From: Guyanagaster necrorhizus
Taxonomy: Eukaryota > Basidiomycota > Agaricomycetes > Agaricales > Physalacriaceae
Assembly: GCF_019112545.1 (NCBI RefSeq)
Contig: NW_025064908.1
Location: forward strand, 314,515 to 378,514
Direction: 5' to 3'
Length of the DNA stretch: 64,000 nt
Each line of letters starts with the position of its first letter. Position 1 is the stretch's first letter. Below the pieces are notes generated by a model. That model saw only the letters and a list, made by a program, of their open reading frames with translations, did no database searches and was not told where the DNA came from. The position numbers and the translations under genes are program-made. This document shows, piece by piece, positions 32,988 to 45,734 of the stretch.

Positions 32988-34375
32988 ATATGCAGGCTAT
33001 ATGTCCAGCCCTATAATATGCAAATTCTGCATAACACACTAGAACATGCTAGTAACTGAGGATCATTAGCCAGTAGAGGACTATAGCTGAGGCTCTGAGC
33101 TGATAGTCATGCTAGTCACCAATACTAAGTCCAAATTGGACTTTGTAAAAATAACATGGCCTAAGGATAAAAATCCTAAGTCAGGTTTGAACTTAGAAAA
33201 GTTCAGCACCACACCTTGGAAAATACTAAGTCCAAGTTGGACTTAGAAATAGTACCTCAAATAGGGCCAATTCTACATGCCACTAAGACAAGTATATTCT
33301 AAGACAGCTAGGGGCATAATACCATAGCCAGTTGTGGAGTATTGAGTAAAGATAGCATCATCCAGGAGCAGTAAGAAGAGAGACCCAATGATCTGTGGCT
33401 AGCACTGTGAGTTTTGACTCAAATGCCTAAGTCCAAATTTCCTAGGTATCAGGTGACCTAAGGGACTTAGAATTGAGAGGAATAGAGTGGATAGGACCAG
33501 TTGACTGGGCCTGACTGGGCCTGATTGATTGAGCTACTAAGAATAACTCAGAGGATTAAAACTTTGAGTAGACAGAAAGGAGTTAGGTACCCACAGGCAC
33601 TGTAGGCTTAAAGTAAAGCTGTGCGGTGGCCAGGCAGGTCTGGGCAAGCCTAGAGGAGTCCAGGAGTGCCGCCATTCCAGAATAATGGTGTGATTCCGCT
33701 TTAAACAGGAGAAATATTATTTTGAATGCTTTATTTATAGATTCTGTACCTATTGTTGGTGTATAAAAGAAGGAAATGGGGGGAAAATAGCAAGCAAGCG
33801 ACCCACCCCCGTGTTCATGCCTTCTAGCCCACTGTAGCTGGTCCCTGGGACAAAGGATTTTGAGTTCTGCTTCGACTTAGTGATTTATTTAAGTTGCTTT
33901 GTCACTTAGAGAGAATTGGATTGGAATAATAACTGTATTTTGGGTTTTGGATTAATTTGGGTTCCAAACTATAAGGGTTTCAGCATCAGAATACAAGTTC
34001 TTCGGTTTTGAGGACCACTAGCCAGCCAAGAGTGCAGCTAGTCAAGCCTAAGTGCTTGATAGACTTAGTATTTNNNNNNNNNNNNNNNNNNNNNNNNNNN
34101 NNNNNNNNNNNNNNNNNNNNNNNNNNNNNNNNNNNNNNNNNNNNNNNNNNNNNNNNNNGAGTATTGCATCTTTGAAAGCAAGATAGAGTTAAATAACTGT
34201 CTTTATTGACTGTTTCTTTGATTTTACTTAAGACTGCAAGAGTGCTTCTATCATACTTGAAACAACCAACCTCAACTGTATTTGGTGATTGTGTATTGAG
34301 TGGTTAGATGTTGGTGCTTGAGAGTTCATTCCTCATTCACTTCTCTTAGTCACTTAGCCATTACCAAGCACATCA
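32988..34375. mobile_element. Unclassified insertion in G3 RT, assembly gap inside
   Basis: Interrupts RT between EEH and the following Leu-Val codons. The flanks GGTG (left) and AGTG (right) look like a 4-bp duplication with one CpG change. It starts ATATGCAGG and ends AGCACATCACC. Unlike its host it keeps CpGs between about 33620 and 34030. It contains near-palindromes built on CTAAGTCCAA (33125-33145, 33226-33246). No coding frame is recognised; the middle is hidden by 85 Ns. The right end matches 28320-28497. Confidence 0.55.
34074..34158. other. Assembly gap (85 N)
   Basis: Run of N inside the insertion; true length unknown. The unclassified element may be longer than it appears. Confidence 1.
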
Positions 34376-35818
34376 CCAGTGCTCTTCTTGGTTTTTGGAC
34401 ATAATCAGGATATCATCCAGGTAAATTGTGACCTTCCCAGTAGCAATAAGGTCTCTGAAAATGTTGTTCATCATCCACTGAAAAGTGGCTGATGAGTTTG
34501 TGAGGCTGAAGAACATAACTGTTGGCTTAAACAGTCCTTGGTTAGTGCAGAAGGCTGTCTTCCATTCATTGCCTTCTTTGATCTGCACATTGTTGTATCT
34601 CCAGTGAACATTCAGTTTAGTGTAGTACCAGGTGCCATGGAGTTTATCCATTAATTCAGAGATTAGCAGAAGCAGATAATGATTTTTAATTGTCATCTCA
34701 TTGAGCTTTCAGTAATCCTGAACCAGTCAGAGCTTCCCATTCTTCTTTTTAATGAAGAAGAGAGAGGCCATCAGGGTTTTTGGTGGCCAAATTTGTCTGG
34801 TCGATAAGTTTTCATCCAAAAACTTGTCAAGTTCTTGTTGCTTATAGTTGCTAAGTGGATAGGTCTTGCAGTCTAGGTTGGCATTGGCATTAGGGATCAG
34901 TTCAATTGCATGATCCCATGGTTTTGACACTGAGAGTTTGTCAAAACTCTCCTTTTCGAATAAGTTATGATAGTCTCACATCCATTTGGGCACCATTTCT
35001 TCAAATATTTTTTCTTCTTTCTCTGCATTGGCCTTTACTGCCAGATCATTAGCATAGTGCATTGCATGAATATGCATGGATTTCTTCAGATCTATGATGA
35101 GGATCATCTCACCATCCTTCATCTCCTCATCTCATCAGTCATTGGGGTCTTCATCTGGCAATTCAAAGGGAATTTGCCCTGTCTTTCAGTTGATCAGCAG
35201 ATTATGGCAGATTAGCCAGTCATGACCAAGAAAAATCTCCTTAGTTCCTAAATCGGTTACAGTCAAGTCAATCCTCTTAGAATGATCACCAATGGTGAGC
35301 CTAAGCTTGACAAATTCAGTAATTGAACTGGCTTGGTTCTTTGTTCCATCTGCATTATAGACTGGGATTGGAGCTGCCATAGCCTGAGTAGGGAGACTGT
35401 GCTTGGTGATGAAGGCATGGTTAATTGAGCTTCCTGTGCATCCACTGTCGATTAAGGCAGTGACTGCATAGGTATTTCAAGATGTGAGTGTCTCAATTTA
35501 GGCTTTGGTCAAAAGGTCTCAGCTCAGGGTTTTGGACTGTCAGATGAACTTCCATGGTCCCTGAAGCTCATCAAGCCATTCCAAGACCTGGCAGTATGTG
35601 GCCTTCCTCATTTCTTCAATCATTTCATCCACTACTTCTTTGGCTCAGATCTTATAGACCCAGTTACTGAGTAGGGCTTTTGCTATAGCTTTGTCTTTCA
35701 TGTTTTTGATGGCTTGCCAAGTCTATTCAGTATCAAATGGTTTTAGCCAGCCAGTGGGGCTCTCTGCCCCTATTTGGCCTGTGGGCATTTGAGTTTGTTT
35801 GGGCAATTTGTTAGATCC
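34376..35818 (-). pseudogene. pol: G3 pol: 5' part of RT and protease
   Basis: From 35818 downward: pol linker, protease remnant (the DSGCTGS region near 35440, then AAPIPVYNADGTKNQASSIT), then RT with [40 protein letters not shown] and the active site IYLDDILIMSKNQEEHW near 34400. YLDD survives although the surrounding frame is broken by stops. The left edge is the insertion at 34375 and the right edge is the G4 target duplication CAATT (35814-35818). Confidence 0.9.
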
Positions 35819-36269
35819 AAGCATCACATGAACAGATACACATGATAAACAGATGTCTCTTCACATTTTGAGGGATCAGCTGAGTTCACTTGATGCATAT
35901 TCTGAGTGATGTATCACAAGGCCAAGAGAGTCAGCTTGAGTATAGAATGGTGTGAAGATAAACTTTAGCTCAAAGCTGGGAAGTTACCAGCAAGGACAAG
36001 CAGTCTTAAATACTGTACAAGGTCTGCTAATAATACTACAGTTAATTGTGTGTTTCTGAGTCTATTGTGTCTATTATCCTAGGGCATCACTATCATACAT
36101 AAAAGATTGATTGTGTATCATCAGGCAATGCTATTGCATTGAAAGACAATGATAGACTTGGCTAGCTGTGATGACTAAGCTTCATCTCATGGTCTTAAGT
36201 GCTGATTCTAGTGCCCTGACTAAGCATAAATAGGGGTTAATCCAAGAGAAAAGTGGAAAAATCATAACA
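35819..36269 (-). repeat. G4 3' LTR
   Basis: 451 bp, TGTTAGATCC...CATAACA, followed by the polypurine complement TTACCCTCTCCTTAAG. Confidence 0.9.
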
Positions 36270-36421
36270 TTACCCTCTCCTTAAGACCATCATCCTGATG
36301 GTTTAATTTAGGGATAATTCATAGTCATGTATGGCCTCCTCTGCATTCATATGGTGTTTATTGATCCACTGATTAGATTCAGAGCCATAACTCTTTCAGC
36401 TAATCAAATAATCGACTATTG
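36270..36421 (-). pseudogene. G4 chromodomain C-terminus
   Basis: The minus strand reads through ESNQWINKHHMNAEEAIHDY, the end of the chromodomain, and is cut at 36421 by an insertion. A near-identical copy lies in the opposite orientation at 48910-49033. Confidence 0.88.
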
Positions 36422-38193
36422 ATATGCCCTCTCCATGTTCAAGCATGTAAAATTGTGAAAATTGCAAATACATGGACTGCATTCCAGTCCAGTAAGCATA
36501 TAACAGAAAATAGGACTAGAGTGCACAGAAATCTAGCTATCATAATGCTAAACTGAAGTAACAATAAGCAGAGTGCATGACCTAGTAACAGACTAATACC
36601 AGAGAGGTTATGCTGCATGTGAGGTCCCAGCACTTGGCCCTAAATGTGCCAATACTATTATGAGAGGATATGCTAAAAATAAAAAGACTATGATCAAAAT
36701 ATAATTGGCAATTCTGATCACATTGATCAAAGATGCACAGCTATTGATGCACTGATGGGATATGCTTTAGAACAGAGAACTGAGACCCAAAGAAAGGTAT
36801 CTGAGTAAATGGGTATTGAATGGAGAAATAGAATGATAACAACAAAGTAATAAGTAGAGGAATATTACCCCAGGAATGAATAGTGTGCATACTGCCCCAA
36901 GTCTTGCATGCATACTTATGGTGTCTTAGCACACATAATACAGCAAGAGACTCCAGATCATATCGAGAAATGACACCTTTGATGAGTCAGATGGAATGAC
37001 TGGCTGGACACAGAGAAGCAGAACATAGCCATTGTGGCTGACTCCTGGCATGAGAGATAACTCCAGAGGTCTGGAACAGTTTACTGCTGTCAAAGATATC
37101 ACTGGGGAAATAAGAAAGTGAGCAGACCTGGTAAATCCAGCTGGCTGATGTCAGCTAGTGAAGGAACAGCAGGCACAGTCCTCACCCAGAAGAGAATAAG
37201 CACAGTGACTGCGATATATGCATGAATAATACCTGCTGGATCTGGCATAGAGTCCCACACTTTGAAGATACCATAGTAGGATTGTATTAGTAAGTATCAT
37301 AGTAGAGTATTTAAATACAGTATTGTATGAGTAGAGATCAAGTTTCTGACTCCCACAGTTGTGGTGTATTAGGCACAGAAAGCCTTGCACTCTAGCTCTG
37401 GGTTTGTGTTTGTAACTTTAGACAAGAGAATAAACATATTATTGAACATCTTAAGAGAGAGCTGTGAGAACTAAGCAAGGCATTGAAGCTCATGAAGGAC
37501 TTAAGCCTAGTTTGATAAGAGGTTTTGGATTATGCTCTAACCTGAGAATAAGAGAGCAGTGTCTGAAGGGCATCATTTTGAGTTTTTGAGGTATATGTGA
37601 TGCACAGCACTACAGGTGGCAGAGGTTCAAACCCTTTGGTCTGTTGGACAGGGTTTTATTGTGTTTTGTGTCTCTGGATTGCATAGGTTTGAATCCTGTG
37701 GGTCTACAATTGGTTTGAAAGCTTGTGAACAGAGATCTGTGCTCTTTGGCACTTGTGGACATGCTTGTGATTGGTTTTTGCTTAGAGCATGAAGCTTTGA
37801 GTTGTGTATTGTGTGTGTTAGAGATTTTGAGGTGATCTGAGCTGTGCTTAGGACGATTTGAAGAGTTTTGTGAGAGAGTTTTGATGTATTATATTGAGCT
37901 GCAGTATCCTTTGCCTTGAGGCCTGGCAACACCTGTTGCCACCTCTTGTTCTGATAAAACGAAAAGCTTTGAGGCTTAGAGAGACCTCGGACTGTTATAA
38001 GTGCACTATTACTGTTTGTGTGCTGTGATCTCATTGAAGAGGACAATTATATTTGTTGATTGCTACTTTTATCACATTATAATCCCCCCATGAACTAAGA
38101 GTTTTGTGTGTGTGTTGGTGTGAGTGTGGTCAGTGGATAATGCTCTGCTGTATTCATTTTCACATTGCACATGCTCAGATCCTCTTCATCATC
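36422..38193. mobile_element. Unclassified 1.77-kb insertion in G4 integrase
   Basis: Interrupts the chromodomain codons between CGACTATTG and ATTGTCATACC; ATTG is present on both sides, a likely 4-bp target duplication. It starts ATATGCCCTCTCC, similar to the ATATGC start of the insertion in G3 RT. No protein-coding frame is recognised. B-box-like motifs (GGTTCAAACCC at 37625, GGTTTGAATCC near 37685) occur. The whole unit plus adjoining chromodomain recurs inverted at 47184-49033. Confidence 0.6.
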
Positions 38194-41100
38194 ATTGTCA
38201 TACCACCCCCCTTTGCCTTAATCTTTCATAATTTGTGATTGAGAACTTGATTGACTTTGTAATGTTCTTCATTGTTGACAAGGTCCAGAGGTAGCAGTGG
38301 AGGACATTTCTGATTTGGGAATGCAGGTGCAACATATGGTGACAGTAAGGTCTCATTGAAGACATTGTGGATCTTCCAGCTTGAAGGAAGTCACAGTTTA
38401 TATACAGAGGCACTGATTTTAGATAGGATGGTGAAGGAGCCAGTATGTTTGTCAGCAAGTTTGCATTTGGGATGTGGGAGGTGAAGGTTTGTTGTGTCGA
38501 GCCAAACCTTATCATTAATGGAGTATGTGTGCACAGAGCAGTGGTGTTTGTCATACTGGCTCTTCATTATGGCAGCTGTCTTTTTAAGGGCTATCCTAGT
38601 TTCTTCATAAATCTTTACCATGGTGGTGGTGAAGTTGGATGACACTGGTGTTGTGGTGTGATGACATTCAGTGTGTGTGACATGAGAGTGCTGGCCATGA
38701 TTGATGAAAAATGGGGTTTTTCCTGTGGCTGAGTGTATTTGACTATTGTGTTGGAAGATGGTGAGAGCCAGTCATTCTACTCAATTGTCTTATCAGTAGT
38801 TTATGAATAGACGAAGGTATTTTTCTATCTTCTGATTGGCCTGTTCTGTTTGGCTATTGGTTTGTGGATAATATGCAGTTGAAGCATTTTATTTGATGTT
38901 TAGGAGATGATAAAGATCATCCAAGAACTTGAAGATGAACTGAGGCCCCCTGTCAGAAATGACTACTTGGGGCATGCTATATTTAGCATACACTTCATCA
39001 CATAAGATTTTTGCCCAGCCCTCAAAGATCAGTTCTATTGAATAGGCTATCAGAATGATGGTCTTGGAAAATCGATCAACTATAATGATAATAGCATCAT
39101 AGCTGTTACAATCTGGTAGTCCAGTGATCATGTCCACCAAGATATGGGTCCATGGTGATGATGGGACCTCATTCAGATGAAGCAGAGAAGCTCAAGCTTG
39201 TGTTAATGATTTGCCTTATTAGCAAACTTCACAGACTTTAATGTAGGTAGTGATATTGTTGCCCATTTTGGGCCATCAGTATTCATATAATACTAGTTCC
39301 TTGGTTTTAGTGATGCCAGGGTGACTGGCAGTTGCATGGTCATGGCAGGTGGTGATGATTTCACTGTATAGTCCTTGGTCTTGGGGAATATAGATTCACC
39401 CATCATAGCAAATTAGTCCCCCTTCTCTTGTCATTTCCTGCTCATGGTTGAGAGATGGGGCCACTCACTGGTCCTATTTGCAGTTGTCTTGAGTTATGCT
39501 CTTGATGTGCTCATGGATTTCTTCCTCTGTTAGCATTATCATGGCTCTGAAGTGTTTTGGCCATAGTAATGTCACCCCTTCATTATCAGCTCCTCTCTGA
39601 TCATGATCTGCCTGTTGGCTGAGAAGATTGGCCTTCTTGTTGGCTATCTCTGCCTTATGATGTAGGATGTACTGATACTGGCTGAGTTCTGTGATCTATC
39701 TGGCTTGCTGGCAGTTCAGTTTCTGTGGTTATCAGAAATATTGGAGATTTTGATGATCTGTCCAGATCTCAAAAATCTCTATGGTCCCAATTAGATAATG
39801 CCACCATTCCTCCAGGGCAAGCATAATGGCAAGGAGTTCTTTGTCATAAATCTCATAATTTCACTCAGTAATTGTGAGCACTTTAGATAAGAATGTGACA
39901 GGTCACTATTTCCTATCTTGTTCCTGGGAGAGGATGGTCCCAATTGCTCCTTTACTAGAGTCAGCCTCAACCTGAAACTTCCCTTTCTGTGTTGGAATAG
40001 TGAGAACCACTTTCTCGGCAAGTTGTCATTTGAGATCATTGAAGGCAGCCTGTTGGGGGGGTCTTCAAGTCCATGGGGCATTGCCTATTAACTGGATCAT
40101 TGGCCTGGTGATCTTGCTGTAGTCCTGGATAAAACATTGGTAGAAATTTGTGAATCTGAGAAATAATTGTAGTTTCTTCTTCTTGACTGGTTCTGGCCAC
40201 TCTATCACCCCTGCTACCTTGATGGGGTCCATCTGAATGCTTTCTTCACTAATAATGACTCTGAGATATTCAGTTTCAAGTACCTCAAATTCACACTTCT
40301 CTACTTTGAGGAATAGCTTGTGTTTTCTCATAAGAGTCAGTACTTGCCATACTAGCCTTCTGTGCTTCTCCTTTGTTTTGGACATGATCAGGATGTCATC
40401 AAGGTAAATGGTGACTTTTCCAGTGGAGATGAGATCCTTGAAAATGTCATTCATCATCCACTGGAAAGTTGCTGGGGAGTTGGTGAGCCCAAAGAATATG
40501 ACTATAGGCTCAAATAGTCCCTGATTCATTCTAAATGCAGCTTTTCATTCATCTCCTTCTTTGATATGGACATTATTGTAGTCCCACCAGACATCAAGTT
40601 TGGTGTAATATTTAATGCCTCAGAGCTTGTCCATCAGTTCTGAGATCAGCAGAAGGGGATAATAGTTCTTGATCATCATCTCATTAAGCTTCCAATAATC
40701 TTGGACTGGTTGGAGCTTGCTGTCTTTTCTTTTGATAAAGAAGAAAGGAGAGGCCATTGGAGATTTTGATGGTCAGATCCATCTGCTAGACAAGTTTTTG
40801 TCTAGGAATTTGTCAAGCTCTTGTTGCTCATTATTGCTAAGAGGATAAGTCTTGCAATCTAAGTTGGTGTTGGCATTTGGAATTAGTTTGATTGCATGAT
40901 CCCATAGCTTCAGTTCTGGCAACTCATCAAAACTCTCCTTCTCAAACAGATCCTTAAAGTCATGTGCTCATTTGGGCACCATTTCTTCAAAGGTTTTTTC
41001 CTCCTTATGTTCATTGGCCTTGGCAGTCAAGTTATTGGTATGATAGATGGCTCAGATGTGTATCTTGTGCTAAAGATCAATGACTCAGATGGTTTCTCCA

Positions 41101-41960
41101 TCCTCTATTTTCTCATCCCATCAATCTTCTGGGTCTTCATCTGGTAATTTGAACAGAATTTTCCAGCATTGGCACCTTGTGAATGTGATCCTTCCAGTCT
41201 TCCAGTTGATTAACAGGTTGTGACATATCAACCAGTCATGGCCAAAGAAAAGTTCCTTGGTCTCAAGATCTGTAACAGCCAAATTGATTTGTTTGAAATG
41301 ATCACCAATCATGAGCCTGAGCTCGATGAACTCAATAATCGAGCCAGCTTGGTTCTTTGTCCTGTCAGTGTTATAGACCAGAATTGAAGCTGCTGTGGCC
41401 CAGGTTGGAAGTTTGTGCTTGTTGATGAAAGCTTGATAAATCAAGCTACCAGTGCAACTGCTGTCAATCAGGGTGGTCACAGCATGAGTTGACTGAGACA
41501 TGAGTGTTTTAATCTGGGCCTTAGCAATTAAGTCTCATCTCAGAGTTTTAGACCAATGAATGAATTTTTGTGATCCTTGAAGTTCATCAAGCCATTCTAG
41601 GGCTCAGCACTGCTCAGCCCTCCTTATTCCTTCCACCAACTTGTCGATTACTTCTTTGGCTTGAGTTCAGTGGACTCAATTCTTAAGCACAGCATTCACT
41701 GTAGATTCATCCTTGGTATCTTTGATGGCCCTCCAGGTCTATTTGGTATTGAATGGCTTGAGTCATGTAGTGGGGCTCTCTGCCTCTGTTTGGCCCAGAG
41801 GCATTCAAGTTTTTTCTTTAGGCAATTCTTTGATGTGCAGAGCAGATAACTGGGGTATATTCAGATGCACAGTAGATATAGGAGTAACTACAGAAATATC
41901 ATTAGTCTGACTAGTGGCTATTGCTTACACACTATAAGAGTTTTTGGCTGACCCAGTGGA
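38194..41960 (-). pseudogene. pol: G4 pol: integrase, RNase H, RT, protease
   Basis: Minus-strand pol in the G1/G2 order. Integrase core near 38890-39140 (VDMITGLPDCNSYDAIIIIV, then VDRFSKTIILIAYS, VVISDRGPQFIFKF), RNase H near 39790-40050, RT near 40065-40790 with an intact active site (IYLDDILIMSKTKEKH near 40420), protease near 41450 (TLIDSSCTGSLI, where DSG has become DSS). Many stops from lost Arg/Trp codons. CpG-depleted. Confidence 0.9.
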
Positions 41961-44900
41961 ATCACTCACTGGTTGGCCCCATCTTTTACTTCCTCCACTT
42001 TGGTGTCTTTGCCAAGCTCTTCCTCTTCCTTCTGTAAATTGGCAATCTGCACTCTGATATCTTCATAGGTGCACTTCTTCTTCAGGCAGTCCTTTGTCAT
42101 GTGGTCCTTTTGGCTGCAGTTGAAGCATTTGCCCTCCTTCTTCATGCAGTCTATGTCCATCAGTTTTCTGGCACCAGTGTATGTTGTCCTGCTCCCAGTC
42201 TTCTGGGTTCCATAGGTGGAGGCCATCAAGGGTCTCAATGATCTCTCAGCAGTTGTCCCTGATGATTTGGTCAGAGTTGGCAGGGTCAGCTTCTTGGAGT
42301 AATCTTAAAGGGTCAATGATTCCACTTTCTGCCTTTGTTGCTCCTTGTACATCTCAATGATCCTTTCCTTCCATTCATCATACTCTACTGGCATTAATGC
42401 TTTGATGCCAATCACTGAGATCATCATGATGTATGAGGAGAGGACTCCTCTCTTAAGGGCCTCGACCATTCACCCATCATTGGCTATATCATTCTGAATT
42501 CTGGCGAGCTTTGCAAGACATTCTAGCTTATCAAAGTAATCTGTGGCCACTTTATTGCCTATCTTATATTCCTTGATCTTCTGCTTGTGCACTTTCTGCA
42601 TCGCTGGATCAATGAATTTATCATGCAGCATTTGTTTGAACACCAGCCACAAGAGATATTGGTAGTGCTCTCAAGTCAACAATCAGAAGTTCAGAGAAAT
42701 CAGAATCCACCAGGTCTTAGCCTTCTCTTTGAGGTAAAAGACAGCAAAGATGACCTTATTCATATCAGTGCCAAGATATCTGATATAAACTTCAAAGTAT
42801 TATTTGCAATTGACCAGGAACTGGTCAATGTCATCAGATATGCTCTTAAAAGGGTGGGGTTTTTGAAGTAAGCTGAGTCAGCACTGTAGGACAGCTTTGT
42901 TATCAGGTAAGATGCCTATCAGGTTGGGCCACTTTGAGAATGGGGGTCAGTTCCATTCATGAGCCCTGGGAAGAAATTAAGGGAATTGTCATCTGCAACT
43001 GGACTCCTCTGGGGTGCTACCTCCTTCTGGACAATAATGCCATTTCAGATAGTGAACTCTAGCTGGATAGCTTCAGGATCATCTTATACTGGTTTCTTCC
43101 CTTTCCCACTCCCTATAGCTTCATCTGACAGAGGCTGAGCCTCTAGAACTTGGCTTTCTCTGCTGGTCTATAGGTTTCAGTATGAACTCAGCTGTTCTTT
43201 TGGCTGTAGTCAGAATTGAGACAGCCATGTTGCTGTGGAAGAGAGTGAAGGAGCAGGATATGAAAATATACTGTGGGCTGATGGAGCCCAGTACATGGCT
43301 TGTTTCAGGGTAATGGGGGGTGTCCTTGGCATTAGTCATATTGGGGATGCCAGCTGGTATGCAGGTGGTCTGCCAACCAGGTCTTCAGAGTGTCGGTCAT
43401 TGTATTGTTGAGCAGCATAGTCAGTTGCTGCATGCTGTAGAATTTCTGTTTGCTCATTAGGTGTGAAATTCAAATATAATTATCCTATTTGTGATGCTGT
43501 CTAGGCAGCATCATGTCATAAGAATTTTATCCCTTGCAGATAGTACTCCTGATGCTCCTGCATTCTGGCCTCCTGAATCACCCTCCCCAGTTCTTCTTTG
43601 TCTGTATCCTCCTGTAGTCCATACACAAGTTCTCCATCAGCATGTGGTGGGTCACTACTTTCAGTATCCTCATCCTCATTCTCTCCTTCCTCTTTCTCAA
43701 GGAGGAAAATGACAAGCAGGTCATAGGAACTCTTCTTGACCTCTGGCTGTATGGTCTTCATGGACCTCTCACTCCAGCTGGATACTGGGCCCAGCTGTGG
43801 GGCCTGAAAAGTCAGATGCATTGATGTAGGTAGAGGTGAGTTGACTCCTAATATTAGAGTTGTATTGATTCTCTTCTCATGCTCATGCCATCTCCACTCG
43901 CTCACAATAGAGGTGGATGTTTTGTTGGTATCTATCATTAAGAAGCTGTCTGACCACTCAACTCCCAAGAAACTCTCAGAGAGCTTGAGCAGAGATGTGG
44001 GCATTTTCAGGCACTTGTAATCTGTAGTGGCCAAAGACAGACTTGTCATTGCCGAACATTGTGTCAGCACTGGGGGTTCATCAGGAAGGGGGATACTGGA
44101 GGGTTAGGGGATGGGAGGAGATTCCTGGGATGTTGTCTCACACTCAGACTTCATCAGCAGTGAGGACTTCTGCATGAGCCCATGCTGCTGAGGCCCATGG
44201 GTTGGATCCTGAGATGCTAGGTTTCCTGAATACTGAGGTGAAAAGCAAGTGATCAGCTCATACTGGCATGAGAACTGATGTGACCTCTGGTTGGAGCCTG
44301 TACCAGTTAGAGATGTCAGCTCTTGTGAGTCGCTCCCTTTCAGTGTTCCACTGCTGCTCTCTATTCTGATGGTCATACTCAGCAGCTCTCCTCACCTGCC
44401 CCCTGAGGATGAGGTGCTCCTCAAGCTTGCTGTGAGGGGGCTGTGGGATACTCTGCTGTTGCTGTTCTTCTTGTCAGAGGGCTTCATCATAGTTGAAGGA
44501 GACATTGAGGTCTCATGTGGGAAATAGACAGTGAATAATTTCGTTTCTAGTTTCTTGGGTCCTCTGCTCATCATTGAGCCAGTCTGAGAGTGACTGCCCC
44601 AGCTCACTGCTGGTTCTGACTGAGGCAGTAGTGGGGGAGCTGTGAGACTGGCTTCAAGGTGTTGCACAGTGGTCTCTTATAGCCATCTGAGTGGGACTGA
44701 GGGAATCTCTGGCATGGTTACCAATCCCAGAGGTTTGAGAGGCTCTAGAAAGGTCAGAGGAGAGAGACTGCTGAAAGAAGTCTGCCAGGAGATCCTTGTT
44801 CTTATGGTCAGGGACAGGGGCTCATTGCCAGGGATTTCTGAATCCTGTGAGGCAATCATTGCAGTTTCTGCTAGCTGGTCAGAGGGGGTATCAGTGTCTT

Positions 44901-45240
44901 TCCTCTTCTTAAACATCCTCTTGATGTGAGCCACTAGGCCCAGCTTCAGATAAGGGACTTGTCAGGGGCTGATGGGACATTTGTCAGGATTCAGGGATGT
45001 CATGGAGAGGTAGGTCAGAGGTTATGTTGCAAAAGATTTGTCAGATGTGTTGAAACTCATTATAGTGCCTAATGGCCTAGGCAGTGATTGATTGGTGTCC
45101 CTGGCACAGCTGAATGATCATCAATAATTCTAACAGCATTCCAATGATGGAAGCAAGGAGTTCAAAGAACTCTCAGTTGAAGTTCAGGTCTGATGGAGTA
45201 ACTGAGGGCATTTGGTTTCCTTCATACTATAGTGCATGAG
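41961..45240 (-). pseudogene. gag: G4 gag overlapped by eroded ORF-A
   Basis: Gag frame from about 45000 down to 41966. It has the zinc knuckle CFNCSQKDHMTKDC near 42110, a capsid-like segment near 42480-42880 (KVATDYFDKLECLAKLARI), and the acidic/helical stretch (EEGENEDEDTESSDPP, LGRVIQEARMQEHQEYYLQG) near 43600. In another frame, ORF-A is still readable through stops: an N-terminal FFELLASIIGMLLELL near 45160, DLNVSFNYDEAL near 44500 and YRLQVPENAHISAQAL near 43995. Both frames carry a handful of stops, mostly from Arg or Trp codons. Confidence 0.82.
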
Positions 45241-45268
45241 AAAAGAGAAGAAGCAGCTTCAAGCTAAT

Positions 45269-45729
45269 TGTTAGACTCAAGTATCACATGAACAGATACA
45301 TGTGATAAACAGATGTCTCTTCACACTTTGAGAGATTAGCTGAGTTCACTTGATGCATATTCTGAGTGATGTGTCACAAGGCCAAGAGAGTTGGCTTGAG
45401 TATAGAATGGTGTGAAGATAAACTTTAGCTCAAAGCTGAGGAGTTATCAGTGAGGATAAGTAGTCTTAAATACTGTACAAGGTCTGCTGATAATACTATG
45501 ATTAATTGTGTGTTTCTGAGTCCATTGTGCCCATTGTCCTAGAGCATCACCATCATACATAAAAGATTGATTGTGCATCATCAGGCAACACTGTTGCATC
45601 AAAAGACAATGACAGACTCAGCTAGCTGTGATGACTAAGCTTCATTCCATTGTCTTAAGTGCTGATTCTAGTGCTCTGACTAAGCATAAATAGGGGTTAA
45701 TCCAAGAGAAAAGTGGAAAAATCATAACA
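45269..45729 (-). repeat. G4 5' LTR
   Basis: 461 bp, preceded (45256-45268) by the eroded primer site AGCTTCAAGCTAA, whose LTR partner now differs at two positions. Confidence 0.9.
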
Positions 45730-45734
45730 CAATT

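Larger units (their letters stand above)
35819..45729 (-). mobile_element. Old Ty3/gypsy element G4, nested in G3
   Basis: LTRs 35819-36269 and 45269-45729. Target duplication CAATT at 35814-35818 and 45730-45734; joining the two sides restores G3 pol (ACTGAAGAATTG then CCCAAACAAACTC). Length without its own insertion is about 8.1 kb, like G1 and G2. CpG almost absent. Confidence 0.92.

Noticed and set aside
36439..36633. Hydrophobic 64-residue frame repeated at 48714-48908
   Set aside because: Near-identical because the DNA is an inverted duplicate. No evidence of selection, and CpG-free noncoding sequence gives such frames easily.
37622..37700. B-box-like motifs (GGTTCAAACCC, GGTTTGAATCC) suggesting a tRNA or SINE
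   Set aside because: No A box at proper distance and no cloverleaf found by eye; kept only as a remark.
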